64,000 nucleotides of DNA from Clostridia bacterium (GCA_017465885.1 JAFTVG010000011.1:1-64000); one strand, 5' to 3'; shown: positions 26,914-34,662, counted from the first letter of the stretch. Numbers and translations are program-made. The notes: generated by a model from the letters alone, not told the origin.

Positions 26914-26942
26914 ATTATAATAGAAGATGTCACTCTTGTCAA
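26914..26942 (-). promoter_or_regulatory. consensus promoter upstream of the pot leader
   Basis: On the minus strand TTGACA (26937-26942), 17 nt, TATAAT (26914-26919): full SigA consensus. Confidence 0.85.
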
Positions 26943-26972
26943 TACCTTTTTGATTTTTTGTCGAAAAGGAAA

Positions 26973-27009
26973 CAAAAAAAGGGGGCGTTTTTCCTTCAAA
27001 AAACGCCCC
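26973..27009 (-). terminator. terminator of the M50 protease gene
   Basis: GGGGCGTTTTT/AAAAACGCCCC stem followed by CTTTTTTT on the minus strand. The stop codon of the protease (26996-26998) lies inside the loop region, so the terminator overlaps the gene end. Confidence 0.85.
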
Positions 27010-27634
27010 AAAGCAGATAGAGCACCAAAAGCAGAAGGGTCGGATTGATTTTGGCAAGCAGCACACCCGAAGAAGCGATCAGCAATAGCCCCGCAGAGCC
27101 AAGAAAAGAAAAGACCCTGCAGATCTTCCCTGCCCTTTCGGGATCTGACAGCATGGCGCAAAAATGATAAAGCGCTTCCCCTCCGTCCAACCGCTTCAGC
27201 GGCAGAAGATTGAACATCCCCAGCCCCAGAGAGCAGACGGCAAAGATCTGCAAAAGAAAGGGGGCTTCCTCAAAAAGCAGAGGCAGCGCGCAAACGAAGT
27301 TCACCCCCACCCCCGCAAGAGCAACAAACAAGCTCTGTCCGTAGGAAAGAAGGCTACCCCCCGTGACGATCTGCGCTCCGAAGGGATAAATGCCGATATG
27401 TGCCACCCGTCCGCCCGACAGATAGATGGCAGCAATATGTCCCAGCTCGTGAAGGAGGGCGGCAAGCAGGGCACAGGGAAAAAGGGGGCCCTTATTCAGA
27501 ACGAAAAAGCACAAAAGAGGCAGAGGTGCCAAAGGGCTGATCGTCAAAAAGCTTCCCTTTGCCTTCCCGCTTTGCCCATCCCGCTCCCCTTTTTTTCTTC
27601 CCTCTCTGCCCTTTAGCGGACGGACACCATCCAC
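26996..27634 (-). CDS. M50 family site-2 metalloprotease, SpoIVFB-like
   Basis: 212 residues, strongly hydrophobic after a polar N-terminal 30. The zinc motif HELGH lies in the second helix (about 62-66), and the second metal-ligand motif LKRLDGGEAL is in a later helix (about 145-155). This is the compact SpoIVFB/S2P layout without a PDZ domain. SpoIVFB cleaves pro-sigma-K in the mother cell; in this sporulating lineage that is a reasonable guess but not proven. The start at 27634 overlaps the upstream small gene by 22 nt and has GAGGCGG upstream. It ends within its own terminator hairpin. Confidence 0.8.
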   Translation of the reverse strand: MDGVRPLKGREGRKKGERDGQSGKAKGSFLTISPLAPLPLLCFFVLNKGPLFPCALLAALLHELGHIAAIYLSGGRVAHIGIYPFGAQIVTGGSLLSYGQSLFVALAGVGVNFVCALPLLFEEAPFLLQIFAVCSLGLGMFNLLPLKRLDGGEALYHFCAMLSDPERAGKICRVFSFLGSAGLLLIASSGVLLAKINPTLLLLVLYLLWGVF

Positions 27635-27789
27635 GAGACCGCCTCCTTCACAAAGGACGGAAGGAACGTCTCACCTCTCCCCTTTTTTTGCAGCCGTCCC
27701 CCCGCCTGCCCCGCAGGGCAAAGAAGCATTGCCGTTGCCAGCACGAAGAGCAAAGTGCGCACGGGCGCTTTTTTGTCGTTATTTGGCAT
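27613..27789 (-). CDS. small exported or membrane peptide upstream of the M50 protease
   Basis: 58 residues from MPNNDKKAPVRTLLF, preceded by a good AAAGGAG site at 27797-27803. A positively charged N end and one hydrophobic stretch (about 12-25, TLLFVLATAMLLCPA) look like a signal or anchor, and a short basic tail ends SFVKEAVSWMVSVR. No family recognised. It overlaps the protease gene by 22 nt in another frame, so translation is probably coupled. A regulator in the position of SpoIVFA is conceivable, but no similarity to SpoIVFA is visible. Confidence 0.55.
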   Translation of the reverse strand: MPNNDKKAPVRTLLFVLATAMLLCPAGQAGGRLQKKGRGETFLPSFVKEAVSWMVSVR

Positions 27790-27887
27790 ATAAATTCTCC
27801 TTTCTCGATAATCCAAAGCCATCTTATGCGTAAAAAAAGCCTTTAAGAAATTGTCCGCGGGGGCGGTTAAAAAAATACAAAAAGCCC

Positions 27888-27916
27888 TTGCCTAATCGAG
27901 AAAAATGTGTTAAAAT
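27888..27916 (+). promoter_or_regulatory. hprK promoter
   Basis: TTGCCT (27888-27893), 17 nt, TAAAAT (27911-27916). Confidence 0.65.
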
Positions 27917-27947
27917 CAGAATATGCTATCAGAAAGGACGTATTATA

Positions 27948-28892
27948 ATGCCTGCATACACCACGCCCCTTTCCTCCCTCATCAAGGAGTTTAATCTCAC
28001 CCCCATCTATATGCCCCGTCCCGCTGAGGAGATCCTGATCGCCCGCTCGGACACCAACCGTCCCGCCCTTGCGCTTTCGGGCTTTTTCAATCTGTTTGAG
28101 CCCGACAGAATCCAGATCATCGGCAATGCGGAGCACCAATATATTGCAAGTATGACCCCCGCCGCAAGGCGCAAGCGCTCCTTTGACTTTTTCGCGCAGC
28201 GTCCGGTCGCGGTGGTCTTCACCACCGATCTGCTGGTCTTTTCGGAGTTTACCGATGCCGCCATGGTCTACGGCGTGCCGGTTTTGTGCACCGCCTCCCA
28301 CACCTCGGTCTTCAACGCCGCACTGATCGCCTCCCTTTCCGTATCTCTTGCCCCCCGCATCACCCGTCACGGAGTGCTGGTGGAGGTATACGGCGAGGGC
28401 ATCTTCATCACCGGTGACTCGGGCGTAGGTAAGAGCGAGACCGCTCTCGAGCTGGTGAAAAGAGGGCACCGTCTGATCGCAGACGACGCGGTGGACATCC
28501 GCAAGGTCTCGGCGAAGACACTGGTGGGCAGAGCTCCCGCCTCCATCCGCCACTATGCCGAGCTCAGGGGTATCGGGATCATCGATATCTGCCGTATTTT
28601 CGGTATGGGCGCAGTAAAAGAGTCGGAAAAGCTGGATCTGGTCATCAATCTGGAGCATTGGGATCCCGACAAATACTATGACCGTATGGGTCTGGAGACC
28701 GAATACTGCGAGATCATGGGCATCAAGGTGCCGCAAGCAACCATCCCCGTCAGACCCGGACGAAACCTTGCCATCATCATTGAGATCGCCGCTATGAACA
28801 ACCGTCAGAAGCGGATGGGCTACAATTCGGCAAAGGAGTTCAACGACGCCATGCTCCGTCAGGCAGGCGTAGACCCCTCTCTCTATTCTTAA
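27948..28892 (+). CDS. hprK: HPr kinase/phosphorylase
   Basis: 314 residues from MPAYTTPLSSLIKEF, behind AGAAAGGACG. Phosphorylates Ser46 of HPr using ATP or pyrophosphate and reverses the reaction with phosphate, controlling CcpA-type catabolite repression. The N-terminal domain (about 1-130) is followed by the kinase domain with P-loop GDSGVGKSE (about 153-161), ADDAVDI and the HprK family signature region ELRGIGIIDI. The C-terminal part contains GIKVPQATIPVRPGRNLAIIIE split over the usual strands. The length matches the family (about 310). Monocistronic, with a strong terminator. Confidence 0.96.
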   Translation: MPAYTTPLSSLIKEFNLTPIYMPRPAEEILIARSDTNRPALALSGFFNLFEPDRIQIIGNAEHQYIASMTPAARRKRSFDFFAQRPVAVVFTTDLLVFSEFTDAAMVYGVPVLCTASHTSVFNAALIASLSVSLAPRITRHGVLVEVYGEGIFITGDSGVGKSETALELVKRGHRLIADDAVDIRKVSAKTLVGRAPASIRHYAELRGIGIIDICRIFGMGAVKESEKLDLVINLEHWDPDKYYDRMGLETEYCEIMGIKVPQATIPVRPGRNLAIIIEIAAMNNRQKRMGYNSAKEFNDAMLRQAGVDPSLYS

Positions 28893-28898
28893 GGCCAA

Positions 28899-28938
28899 GG
28901 GTGCAGACTCAAACGGATCTGCACCCTTTTTTCTTTTT
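28899..28938 (+). terminator. hprK terminator
   Basis: GGGTGCAGA/TCTGCACCC stem with a 10-nt loop followed by TTTTTTCTTTTTT. Confidence 0.92.
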
Positions 28939-28999
28939 TGCGTATACTGTCATCGGGAGAACTCCGTTCTTCAATACCAGTGAACAAAGGACGATACCT

Positions 29000-29284
29000 A
29001 TGGCTTATTTTAACTGCTCAGCCAAAAACGCCGCCTGTCAAGGGCGAAGTGCCGCCGAAGGACCCGTCGATTGCACAGCCAACAGCACCTGCGGCAACAC
29101 CGAAGAGTGCGCAAGCTGCTTTGAAAGCCCCGGTGCACCGAGCACCTGCGACAGCCCCCATAAGGAAGAGAGCGGCATCGATCCCTCTTGCTGTGAAAGC
29201 TCCGCCTGCTGTAAAAGCGGGCAGAATGTCTTTACGCTTTTGCTCTTGCTCCTGCTGGTGCTTTTGCTGACTGCCCTTCTTTGA
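29000..29284 (+). CDS. 94-residue cysteine-rich tail-anchored peptide
   Basis: Starts MAYFNCSAKNAACQG, behind AAAGGACG. Eleven cysteines occur within the first 75 residues, with high Ser/Ala/Gly/Glu content and two CC pairs (PSCCES and SACCKS). The last 20 residues are an almost pure Leu/Val membrane helix (FTLLLLLLLVLLLTALL) with no residues after it. No family recognised. The layout (soluble Cys-rich head, C-terminal anchor) suggests a metal-binding or disulfide-rich head held at the membrane. The overlapping +2 frame also stays open, so coding potential rests on the ribosome site and the anchor. A terminator follows directly. Confidence 0.6.
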   Translation: MAYFNCSAKNAACQGRSAAEGPVDCTANSTCGNTEECASCFESPGAPSTCDSPHKEESGIDPSCCESSACCKSGQNVFTLLLLLLLVLLLTALL

Positions 29285-29290
29285 AAAGCA

Positions 29291-29338
29291 CGGGGTGTCT
29301 GCTCTGCTCCGCATTTGAAGGCACCCCGCCCTTTTTCT
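29291..29338 (+). terminator. terminator after the Cys-rich peptide
   Basis: CGGGGTG/CACCCCG stem with a long loop followed by CCCTTTTTCT. A second stem TTGCCC/GGGCAA followed by a T-rich run lies at about 29360-29400. Confidence 0.6.
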
Positions 29339-29437
29339 CCAAAACGGACGGCACCGCCCGTTGCCCTCTTTCGGGGGCAAGATTTATTTTATTTACACTT
29401 TTTTCACGTTTAAGAAAACCTTTTTTGAACATTGCTA

Positions 29438-29466
29438 TTGCATTTCATTCGTTTTTATGGTAAAAT
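29438..29466 (+). promoter_or_regulatory. promoter of the 77-residue protein gene
   Basis: TTGCAT (29438-29443), 17 nt, TAAAAT (29461-29466). Confidence 0.75.
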
Positions 29467-29531
29467 ACAAAAGATCTCTGCATACGCAGAACGATCGTTT
29501 TCACGGAACGAAAAAGAAAGGAGCCTTAAAC

Positions 29532-29765
29532 ATGAAGAAGCTGATCTGCAAGGTTGAATACGATACCGAGACCTCCGAGCTGATCTTCAAGAAGACCGTT
29601 GGTGCATTCGGTGATGCTGACGGTTACGAAGAAAGCCTCTACAAGACCGAAGGCGGTAAGTTCTTCCTCTACGTAAACGGTGGTGAGGAATCTCCCTACG
29701 CGAAAGAGGATATCAAGCGTATGTCTGCTGCAAAGGCAGAAGAGTGGCTGGCTGCCAACGCTTAA
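29532..29765 (+). CDS. small conserved-looking acidic protein, function unknown
   Basis: 77 residues, soluble, starting MKKLICKVEYDTETSELIF, behind AAAGAAAGGAGCC. Predicted short beta strands (KLICKVEYDTE, KFFLYVNGG) are followed by a helix (DIKRMSAAKAEEWLAANA). Codon use is strongly biased towards preferred codons, and a consensus promoter and terminator frame the gene, which suggests high expression. I recognise no family; similar short proteins of this layout are annotated only as hypothetical in Clostridia. Confidence 0.8.
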   Translation: MKKLICKVEYDTETSELIFKKTVGAFGDADGYEESLYKTEGGKFFLYVNGGEESPYAKEDIKRMSAAKAEEWLAANA

Positions 29766-29771
29766 TCACAT

Positions 29772-29818
29772 AAAAAAGGAGATGCGCGGGCTTTGCCCTT
29801 GCATCTCCGTTTTTTTAT
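29772..29818 (+). terminator. terminator of the 77-residue protein gene
   Basis: GGAGATGC/GCATCTCC stem followed by GTTTTTTTATT. Confidence 0.9.
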
Positions 29819-29851
29819 TGTCCTTCGGGGCTTTTTTCTTTTCGTCCCAAT

Positions 29852-30586
29852 TCAAAGCGGGTTCTCTATCACGATCAGTCCGCCGTAGTCGGTCAGAGGG
29901 GCTTCCGAAAGGGAGAGAGGGGCATAACCCTCCTTCAAAAGAAAGGCTTCCATCTCTTTTCCCTGCACGTGGGCGTACAGATCCCCGAAAAACAGCACGG
30001 ATGATCCGACCACTGCCGACGCCCCTCCGATAAAGCCTTCGTCGTAGCCCGGCAGAGCGACACCCTTGCTTTCGATCCTCAAAACCCGACAGCCCAGCGC
30101 CCTGAGCGCTCGGGCGATGCCCTCGTCCGCCGTGACGGCGGCATCCGATAAAAGGAGGGTGGCGCATTTGGCGTAGCCCTGCCGCACGCACACCACCTCC
30201 CTGCCCTCGGTCAACGCCTTCGGAATGAAGGGCTCTCTTCCAATGATCCTTTCTTTATATAGCAGCTGATCAAGCTGCAGGTCCAGCGGGTACGCCCCCG
30301 CCCTCAGGGGCAGAGGTCGGATCCTTACGGGCAGGACGTCGAAAAGCGGTTTGTTTTTCTCATAATAGTCCAAAAAGGTGTAAAGGGTGCCCTTTGCCTC
30401 ATCATAAAAGAGGAGCAGATCGGGGTGAGCGCACACCGGCATCGGCAAAAGGGGGTGGGGCGGCAGAGGAAGAAGGGTGCCGTAAGAAGCCAGGGTGTCC
30501 TGCAGGCTCTTGGGCATTCTGCCATCACAAAGCAAAAAAGGACGGATCGATGATCCATCCCTTCGCGTTTTTTGCGGTTTATGCAC
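29852..30586 (-). CDS. DUF6873-like (GME-fold) protein
   Basis: About 244 residues if the GTG at 30586 is used. It has AAGG 6 nt upstream and overlaps the rpmB stop by 8 nt. Other possible starts are TTG at 30535 and ATG at 30517, both without a clear ribosome site. The order FLLCDGRMPKSL, then CAHPDLLLFYDE, VRQGYAKCATLLLSD, ADEGIARALRALGCRVLRI, GFIGGASAVVGSSVLFFGDL and a final GGLIVIENPL fits the DUF6873 group, whose fold resembles guanidino-modifying enzymes. The substrate is unknown. The gene runs through the rpmB terminator, so its expression depends on readthrough. Confidence 0.75.
   Translation of the reverse strand: MHKPQKTRRDGSSIRPFLLCDGRMPKSLQDTLASYGTLLPLPPHPLLPMPVCAHPDLLLFYDEAKGTLYTFLDYYEKNKPLFDVLPVRIRPLPLRAGAYPLDLQLDQLLYKERIIGREPFIPKALTEGREVVCVRQGYAKCATLLLSDAAVTADEGIARALRALGCRVLRIESKGVALPGYDEGFIGGASAVVGSSVLFFGDLYAHVQGKEMEAFLLKEGYAPLSLSEAPLTDYGGLIVIENPL
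30534..30563 (-). terminator. rpmB terminator inside the next gene
   Basis: On the minus strand a 12-bp stem AAGGGATGGATC/GATCCGTCCTTT with loop ATC, followed by a U tract. It sits in the 5-prime end of the DUF6873-like frame. Confidence 0.85.
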
Positions 30587-30764
30587 GCTCAACCTTGCCG
30601 GAACGCAGGCAACGGGAGCAGACGTACACAGTCTTGTGCGTGCCGTTGTCAACGATCTTTACTTTTCTGATGTTGGGCTTAAAGGTTCTGTTGGTCTTAC
30701 GGTTGGAGTGAGACACGTTCAAACCGAAGGTAACGCCCTTGCCGCAGAGTTCGCACTTTGCCAT
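30579..30764 (-). CDS. rpmB: 50S ribosomal protein L28
   Basis: 61 residues from MAKCELCGKGVTFG at 30764, behind GGAGGTGTCTCAAA. The zinc-binding form: CELC near the N end and CSRCL near the C end. The middle contains the usual NVSHSNRKTNRTFKPNI. Structural protein of the large ribosomal subunit. Confidence 0.97.
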   Translation of the reverse strand: MAKCELCGKGVTFGLNVSHSNRKTNRTFKPNIRKVKIVDNGTHKTVYVCSRCLRSGKVERA

Positions 30765-30818
30765 TTTGAGACACCTCCATTTACAATTCACTTGGGTAGT
30801 TTTACACTCACGACGAAT

Positions 30819-30847
30819 ATTATATCACATCTTTCGGGAAAATGCAA
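30819..30847 (-). promoter_or_regulatory. rpmB promoter
   Basis: On the minus strand TTGCAT (30842-30847), 17 nt, TATAAT (30819-30824). It lies right behind the plsY stop codon. Confidence 0.85.
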
Positions 30848-30854
30848 TACCTTT

Positions 30855-31838
30855 TTAATTTTTTTCTGTTTTTTTCTTCTTCAAAAAAGCTCCGATCAGG
30901 TCGGTCTTCCGCTCTTCTCTGTTGAGCAGCCTCTTGATATTGGATCTGTGCAGCCATACCAGCCCCACGGCAAAAAATACCGAGCAGATCATCACGATGG
31001 GGGCATCGGGATTGCCCATATTGTGTAACGGGCTCATCTGCCAAGCGCTGTCCACGAAAACAGGCAGAAGACATCCTGCGATCACCGAACCCAGCGACAC
31101 GTATTTGGTCATCAGCACGATCGTCACGAAGAGGGCGATCAGGAGCAGTGCCGCCACAGGCTCAAGCACCAGCATTCCGCCGGCAAGAGAGGATACCCCC
31201 TTACCGCCCTTGAACTTGAAGAAGCAAGGAAATGCGTGACCGATCATGCAGCCCGCCAGTGCAAAATAACCGCAACCGTTGCCTGCAACCATCAAGCCGA
31301 TCAGCGCCGCCAAAGCCGCCTTGCCCGAGTCACCCACGAAGGTGATGATCGCCGCCTTTTTACCGTGGACTCTTAACACGTTGGTCATCCCCGCATTACC
31401 CGAGCCGTGGTTGCGCACGTCGTCGTTGCACATCCTCTTTGAAACCACCACACCGAAATTCACGCTTCCGATGAAGTAAGACAGCGCGAAGCAAAGCACC
31501 AGCGCCACGGGATAACCCACGGGAGGCAGGGTCGCCGTTTCCACCTCGTAAAGCTTGCCGTCACTTCCCTCTGCGATCGCCGTGCCCCAGCTTCCGAAGA
31601 TCTTGGTCACAAAGCCGCCCTTTTCGCAAAGATCCACGTAGCCGTTGACCACGCCCATAAAGCCGGTGGGCTTTTCAAGACGGATCACCTCGTCAAAATC
31701 CACCGACAAAGAGCTGCTTTGGCTGCTTCCCTCCTCGGGAGATGCCGAGGGACTCTCTGCGGCGTAGCCGGCAAAGGACAGTCCCAAAATCAGCATCAAG
31801 GACAACAGCAGGATTGCTATACTTTTTCTGTTTATCAT
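30855..31838 (-). CDS. plsY: glycerol-3-phosphate acyltransferase PlsY with an extracytoplasmic N-terminal extension
   Basis: 327 residues from MINRKSIAILL (31838), behind AAAGGTGG. The catalytic part (about 108-320) has the PlsY motifs: GSGNAGMTN, GHAFPCFFKFKGGKG and HRSNIKRLL. It transfers acyl from acyl-phosphate to glycerol-3-phosphate in the membrane. Ordinary PlsY is about 200 residues. Here a signal peptide (about 1-25), a Ser/Pro/Glu linker and a small folded-looking segment (about 45-105, DEVIRLEKPTGFMGVVNGYV and a GKLYEVETATLPP end) precede the first catalytic helix. PlsY is known to have its N terminus outside, so the extension would be displayed on the outer face. Operon partner of der, with a 37-nt gap. 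Confidence 0.92.
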   Translation of the reverse strand: MINRKSIAILLLSLMLILGLSFAGYAAESPSASPEEGSSQSSSLSVDFDEVIRLEKPTGFMGVVNGYVDLCEKGGFVTKIFGSWGTAIAEGSDGKLYEVETATLPPVGYPVALVLCFALSYFIGSVNFGVVVSKRMCNDDVRNHGSGNAGMTNVLRVHGKKAAIITFVGDSGKAALAALIGLMVAGNGCGYFALAGCMIGHAFPCFFKFKGGKGVSSLAGGMLVLEPVAALLLIALFVTIVLMTKYVSLGSVIAGCLLPVFVDSAWQMSPLHNMGNPDAPIVMICSVFFAVGLVWLHRSNIKRLLNREERKTDLIGAFLKKKKTEKN

Positions 31839-31875
31839 TTTCAAGTCCACCTTTCTTACGATCTTCCTTCGGGGC

Positions 31876-33204
31876 TTACTTTTCTTCGCCCTTTTGACGG
31901 ATGATCAGTCTGATGGGCGTGCCCTTAAAGCCAAAGGTCTCTCTTAAACGGTTTTCGATATACCGTCTGTAGGAGAAATGGAAGAGCTCGCTGTTATTAC
32001 AGAAGATCACGAACTGAGGGGGTCTGGTCTCCACCTGCGTCATATAGTAAAGCTTGAGATAGCGTCCCTTGTCGGAGGGGGGCTGTACTCTTGCCACTGC
32101 GTCGGACAGCAGGTCGTTGAGCATACCCGTGGTGACGCGCATGGCGTTTTGCATATTTACGTAGTTGATCAGCTCGTAAAGCTTTTCAACCCGCAGACCC
32201 GTCTTTGCCGAAACGAAAAGGACGGGGGCGTAGTCCATATAGGCAAAATGTCTGTAGACCTCTTTGGTGAACTCATTTACCGTATTATTGTCCTTTTCGA
32301 TCAGATCCCACTTGTTGACGACGAAGATGGACGCCTTGCCCGCCTCGTGGGCAAGACCTGCGATCTTCTCGTCCTGCTCGGTCACGCCCTGCTCGGCGTC
32401 GATCATGATCAGGCAGACCTGCGCCCGCTCCACCGCCATCTTGGCGCGCAGGACGCTGAATTTCTCCACCCGATCCTCCACCTTGCTCTGACGGCGGATG
32501 CCCGCGGTGTCAATAAAGACGTATTTGCCGTATTCGTTTTCCTTTTTGGTATCCACGGCGTCTCTGGTGGTGCCCGCCATATCCGAAACGATCAGACGGT
32601 CCTCTCCCAGGATCTTGTTGATGATGGAGCTCTTTCCTGCGTTGGGCTTACCGATCACCGCAACCTTGATCCACTCCTCATCCTCCTCTTCCTCCACGTG
32701 CTCGGGAAGAAGGGCTACCACACGGTCAAGCAGGTCGCCCGTACCGCTTCCGTGGACTGCGGACAGGGCAATGAGGTCCTCCTCAAAGCCCAGCTCGTAA
32801 AATTCGTAAAATTCGGGAGGCATGGTGCCCACGCCGTCCACCTTGTTGACCGCAGGGATCACCGGCTTGCCGCTTCTTTGCAGCATTCTTGCCACTTCCC
32901 TGTCGTCTGCCGTTACGCCGACGGTGACGTCGGTGATGAAGACCACCACGTCAGCCATTTCAATGGCAAGCTCGGTCTGCAGACGCATATATTTGAAAAT
33001 GGGATCGTCGGTCTTGGGCTCGATACCGCCGGTATCCACCATCATAAAGGCTCTGCCGTTCCAGGAGGTCTCGTAGTAGATACGGTCTCTGGTCACGCCG
33101 GGAGTATCCTCCACGATGGCGACCCGCTCACCTGCGATCTTATTAAACAGAGTGCTTTTTCCAACGTTGGGTCTGCCAACGATGGCTACAACAGGCTGTG
33201 CCAT
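31876..33204 (-). CDS. der: ribosome biogenesis GTPase Der (EngA)
   Basis: 442 residues. Two GTPase domains in tandem: GRPNVGKST (about 10-18) with DTPG and NKVD, then GKPNAGKSS (about 185-193) with DTAG and NKWD. A KH-like C-terminal domain ends in a basic tail (IRQKGEEK). Needed for 50S subunit maturation. The start is preceded by GGAAGG. Length is normal. Confidence 0.97.
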   Translation of the reverse strand: MAQPVVAIVGRPNVGKSTLFNKIAGERVAIVEDTPGVTRDRIYYETSWNGRAFMMVDTGGIEPKTDDPIFKYMRLQTELAIEMADVVVFITDVTVGVTADDREVARMLQRSGKPVIPAVNKVDGVGTMPPEFYEFYELGFEEDLIALSAVHGSGTGDLLDRVVALLPEHVEEEEDEEWIKVAVIGKPNAGKSSIINKILGEDRLIVSDMAGTTRDAVDTKKENEYGKYVFIDTAGIRRQSKVEDRVEKFSVLRAKMAVERAQVCLIMIDAEQGVTEQDEKIAGLAHEAGKASIFVVNKWDLIEKDNNTVNEFTKEVYRHFAYMDYAPVLFVSAKTGLRVEKLYELINYVNMQNAMRVTTGMLNDLLSDAVARVQPPSDKGRYLKLYYMTQVETRPPQFVIFCNNSELFHFSYRRYIENRLRETFGFKGTPIRLIIRQKGEEK

Positions 33205-33247
33205 TCTTTTTTCCTTCCTTTTTCAAGTCGTTGAGCAAGGCGCTCCT

Positions 33248-34552
33248 TCACGAAAGCAGTGCACGGATAAAGGCTGCCCCCTCGCATTCGCAGTAGCAAA
33301 CGGGCACACCCAGCCGCTCCTGCACCTGGTTTGCCGACACGCCGTCAAGGAACAGGTCGCCGTCTGCCCGCAGCATCACCGTGGGAAGCACCAGCTTTTC
33401 TCCCAGCTCCCTGCCCTGCAGCTGGGCGATCAGATCGCCGCCGCATATCAGTCCTGCCACCGTCACGCTTCTGCCGAAAAAGTCGTTTTCGACCTTGTAG
33501 ACGCGTATAGTGGTATTATAGCATATTTTTTCGATTTTTGCAACAAGTCTTGAAAGATATTCGTATGCCGCCGCACCCGTTGCCACCGAAAGCTCTCTTT
33601 TTTTGCCGATATCGTAGTCCTCTGCCAGATAGTCAAGCTCGAAATCCACCTCGGCTTCCATCGAGGTCATCATCCCCACCCCGTTTTCGATCTGAGGGTA
33701 GCCGTCGTAGTATTCTTCGGGGGGCAAAGGACGTCCTGCCTTGACGTACGCCTCGTCCGCCACGTAAAATATCCGCACGCCGTGCTTTTTTTTGCACTCC
33801 TGCCCAAAGGCGTTGACCTGATCGATCAGCCGCTCGGCATCCTCCTTTTCAAAGGGCTCCAGGGGATAAAGACCGTCTCTGTGCTTCGTTAAGCCTGCGG
33901 GCACCACCGAAACGCTGTCCACGTGGGGGTAAAAGGCCTCTAACTCCGCCATAGAGCGGGCAAGCTCCTGCCCGTCGTTTAACCCCTTGCAGATCACCAG
34001 CTGGCAGTTCATCTGCACCCCGCCCGCGGCAAGGCGCTTCATCTGCTCGATGATCCTGCCCGCAAAGCGGTTCTTCATCATCTTCTCCCTCAGCTCGGGA
34101 TTGGTGGTGTGCACCGACACGTTGACCGGCGTGATGTGCATCTTCACGATGCGGTCTAAATCCTCGTCGGTCATATTGGTTAAGGTCACGTAGTTGCCCT
34201 GCAAAAAGGACAGACGGGAATCGTCGTCCTTGAAATACAGCGTGTCGCGCATTCCGCAGGGAAGCTGATCGATGAAGCAAAAAACGCATTTGTTTCTGCA
34301 CGAACGCTTTTCGTCCATCAAGTAGCTTGCAAACTCAAGCCCCGGGTCGTCGTATTCGTCCTTTTCAATGGTGACGTCAAAGATATCCGCCCCTCTGTGC
34401 AGCTTCAGGGTCACTCTTTTCTCGGTCACGTAAAAGCGGTAATCCAGCACGTCCCTGATGGGGTTGCCGTTGATCTCAAGCAGCCAGTCGCCTGCCCTGA
34501 TCCCCGCCTTTTGCGCCGCAGATCCCTCTGATACCGATACGATCTCTGCCAT
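33248..34552 (-). CDS. PDZ and radical-SAM-like DUF512 protein
   Basis: 434 residues from MAEIVSVSEGSAAQKAG at 34552, chosen because AGGAAAGG is close upstream; a frame starting 10 codons earlier has none. The N-terminal PDZ domain (about 1-65) is followed by a cysteine motif CRNKCVFCFIDQLP (about 78-91), a radical-SAM-type TIM barrel region (NYVTLTNMT, VNVSVHTTNPELR, QLVICKGLNDGQEL) and the DUF512 C-terminal domain (TVAGLICGGDLIAQL, TVMLRADGDLFLDGVS). The family is found in Clostridia and Cyanobacteria, often beside der as here. The reaction is not known. Confidence 0.9.
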   Translation of the reverse strand: MAEIVSVSEGSAAQKAGIRAGDWLLEINGNPIRDVLDYRFYVTEKRVTLKLHRGADIFDVTIEKDEYDDPGLEFASYLMDEKRSCRNKCVFCFIDQLPCGMRDTLYFKDDDSRLSFLQGNYVTLTNMTDEDLDRIVKMHITPVNVSVHTTNPELREKMMKNRFAGRIIEQMKRLAAGGVQMNCQLVICKGLNDGQELARSMAELEAFYPHVDSVSVVPAGLTKHRDGLYPLEPFEKEDAERLIDQVNAFGQECKKKHGVRIFYVADEAYVKAGRPLPPEEYYDGYPQIENGVGMMTSMEAEVDFELDYLAEDYDIGKKRELSVATGAAAYEYLSRLVAKIEKICYNTTIRVYKVENDFFGRSVTVAGLICGGDLIAQLQGRELGEKLVLPTVMLRADGDLFLDGVSANQVQERLGVPVCYCECEGAAFIRALLS

Positions 34553-34620
34553 AGCATGCCTTTCCTGCCCGATCTCACCCAAAGGCGTCTTTGTCCTTTG
34601 CGGGCATTTTGTCGTTACGA

Positions 34621-34656
34621 AAAAAACAGGGCGGAACTACTCCGCCCTTTTTTTGA
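34621..34656 (-). terminator. rpmF terminator
   Basis: GGGCGGA/TCCGCCC stem with loop followed by a T run on both sides. It lies 7 nt after the L32 stop. Confidence 0.85.
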
Positions 34657-34662
34657 AAGCAA

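Noticed and set aside
26221..27161. Short open frames inside the pot leader and M50 terminator region
   Set aside because: They cross predicted promoter, hairpin and terminator elements and have no ribosome sites.
28938..29270. Alternative reading frame overlapping the Cys-rich peptide (Ala/Pro/Lys-rich)
   Set aside because: It starts without a ribosome site, whereas the Cys-rich frame has AAAGGA and a clean membrane anchor. Not fully excluded.
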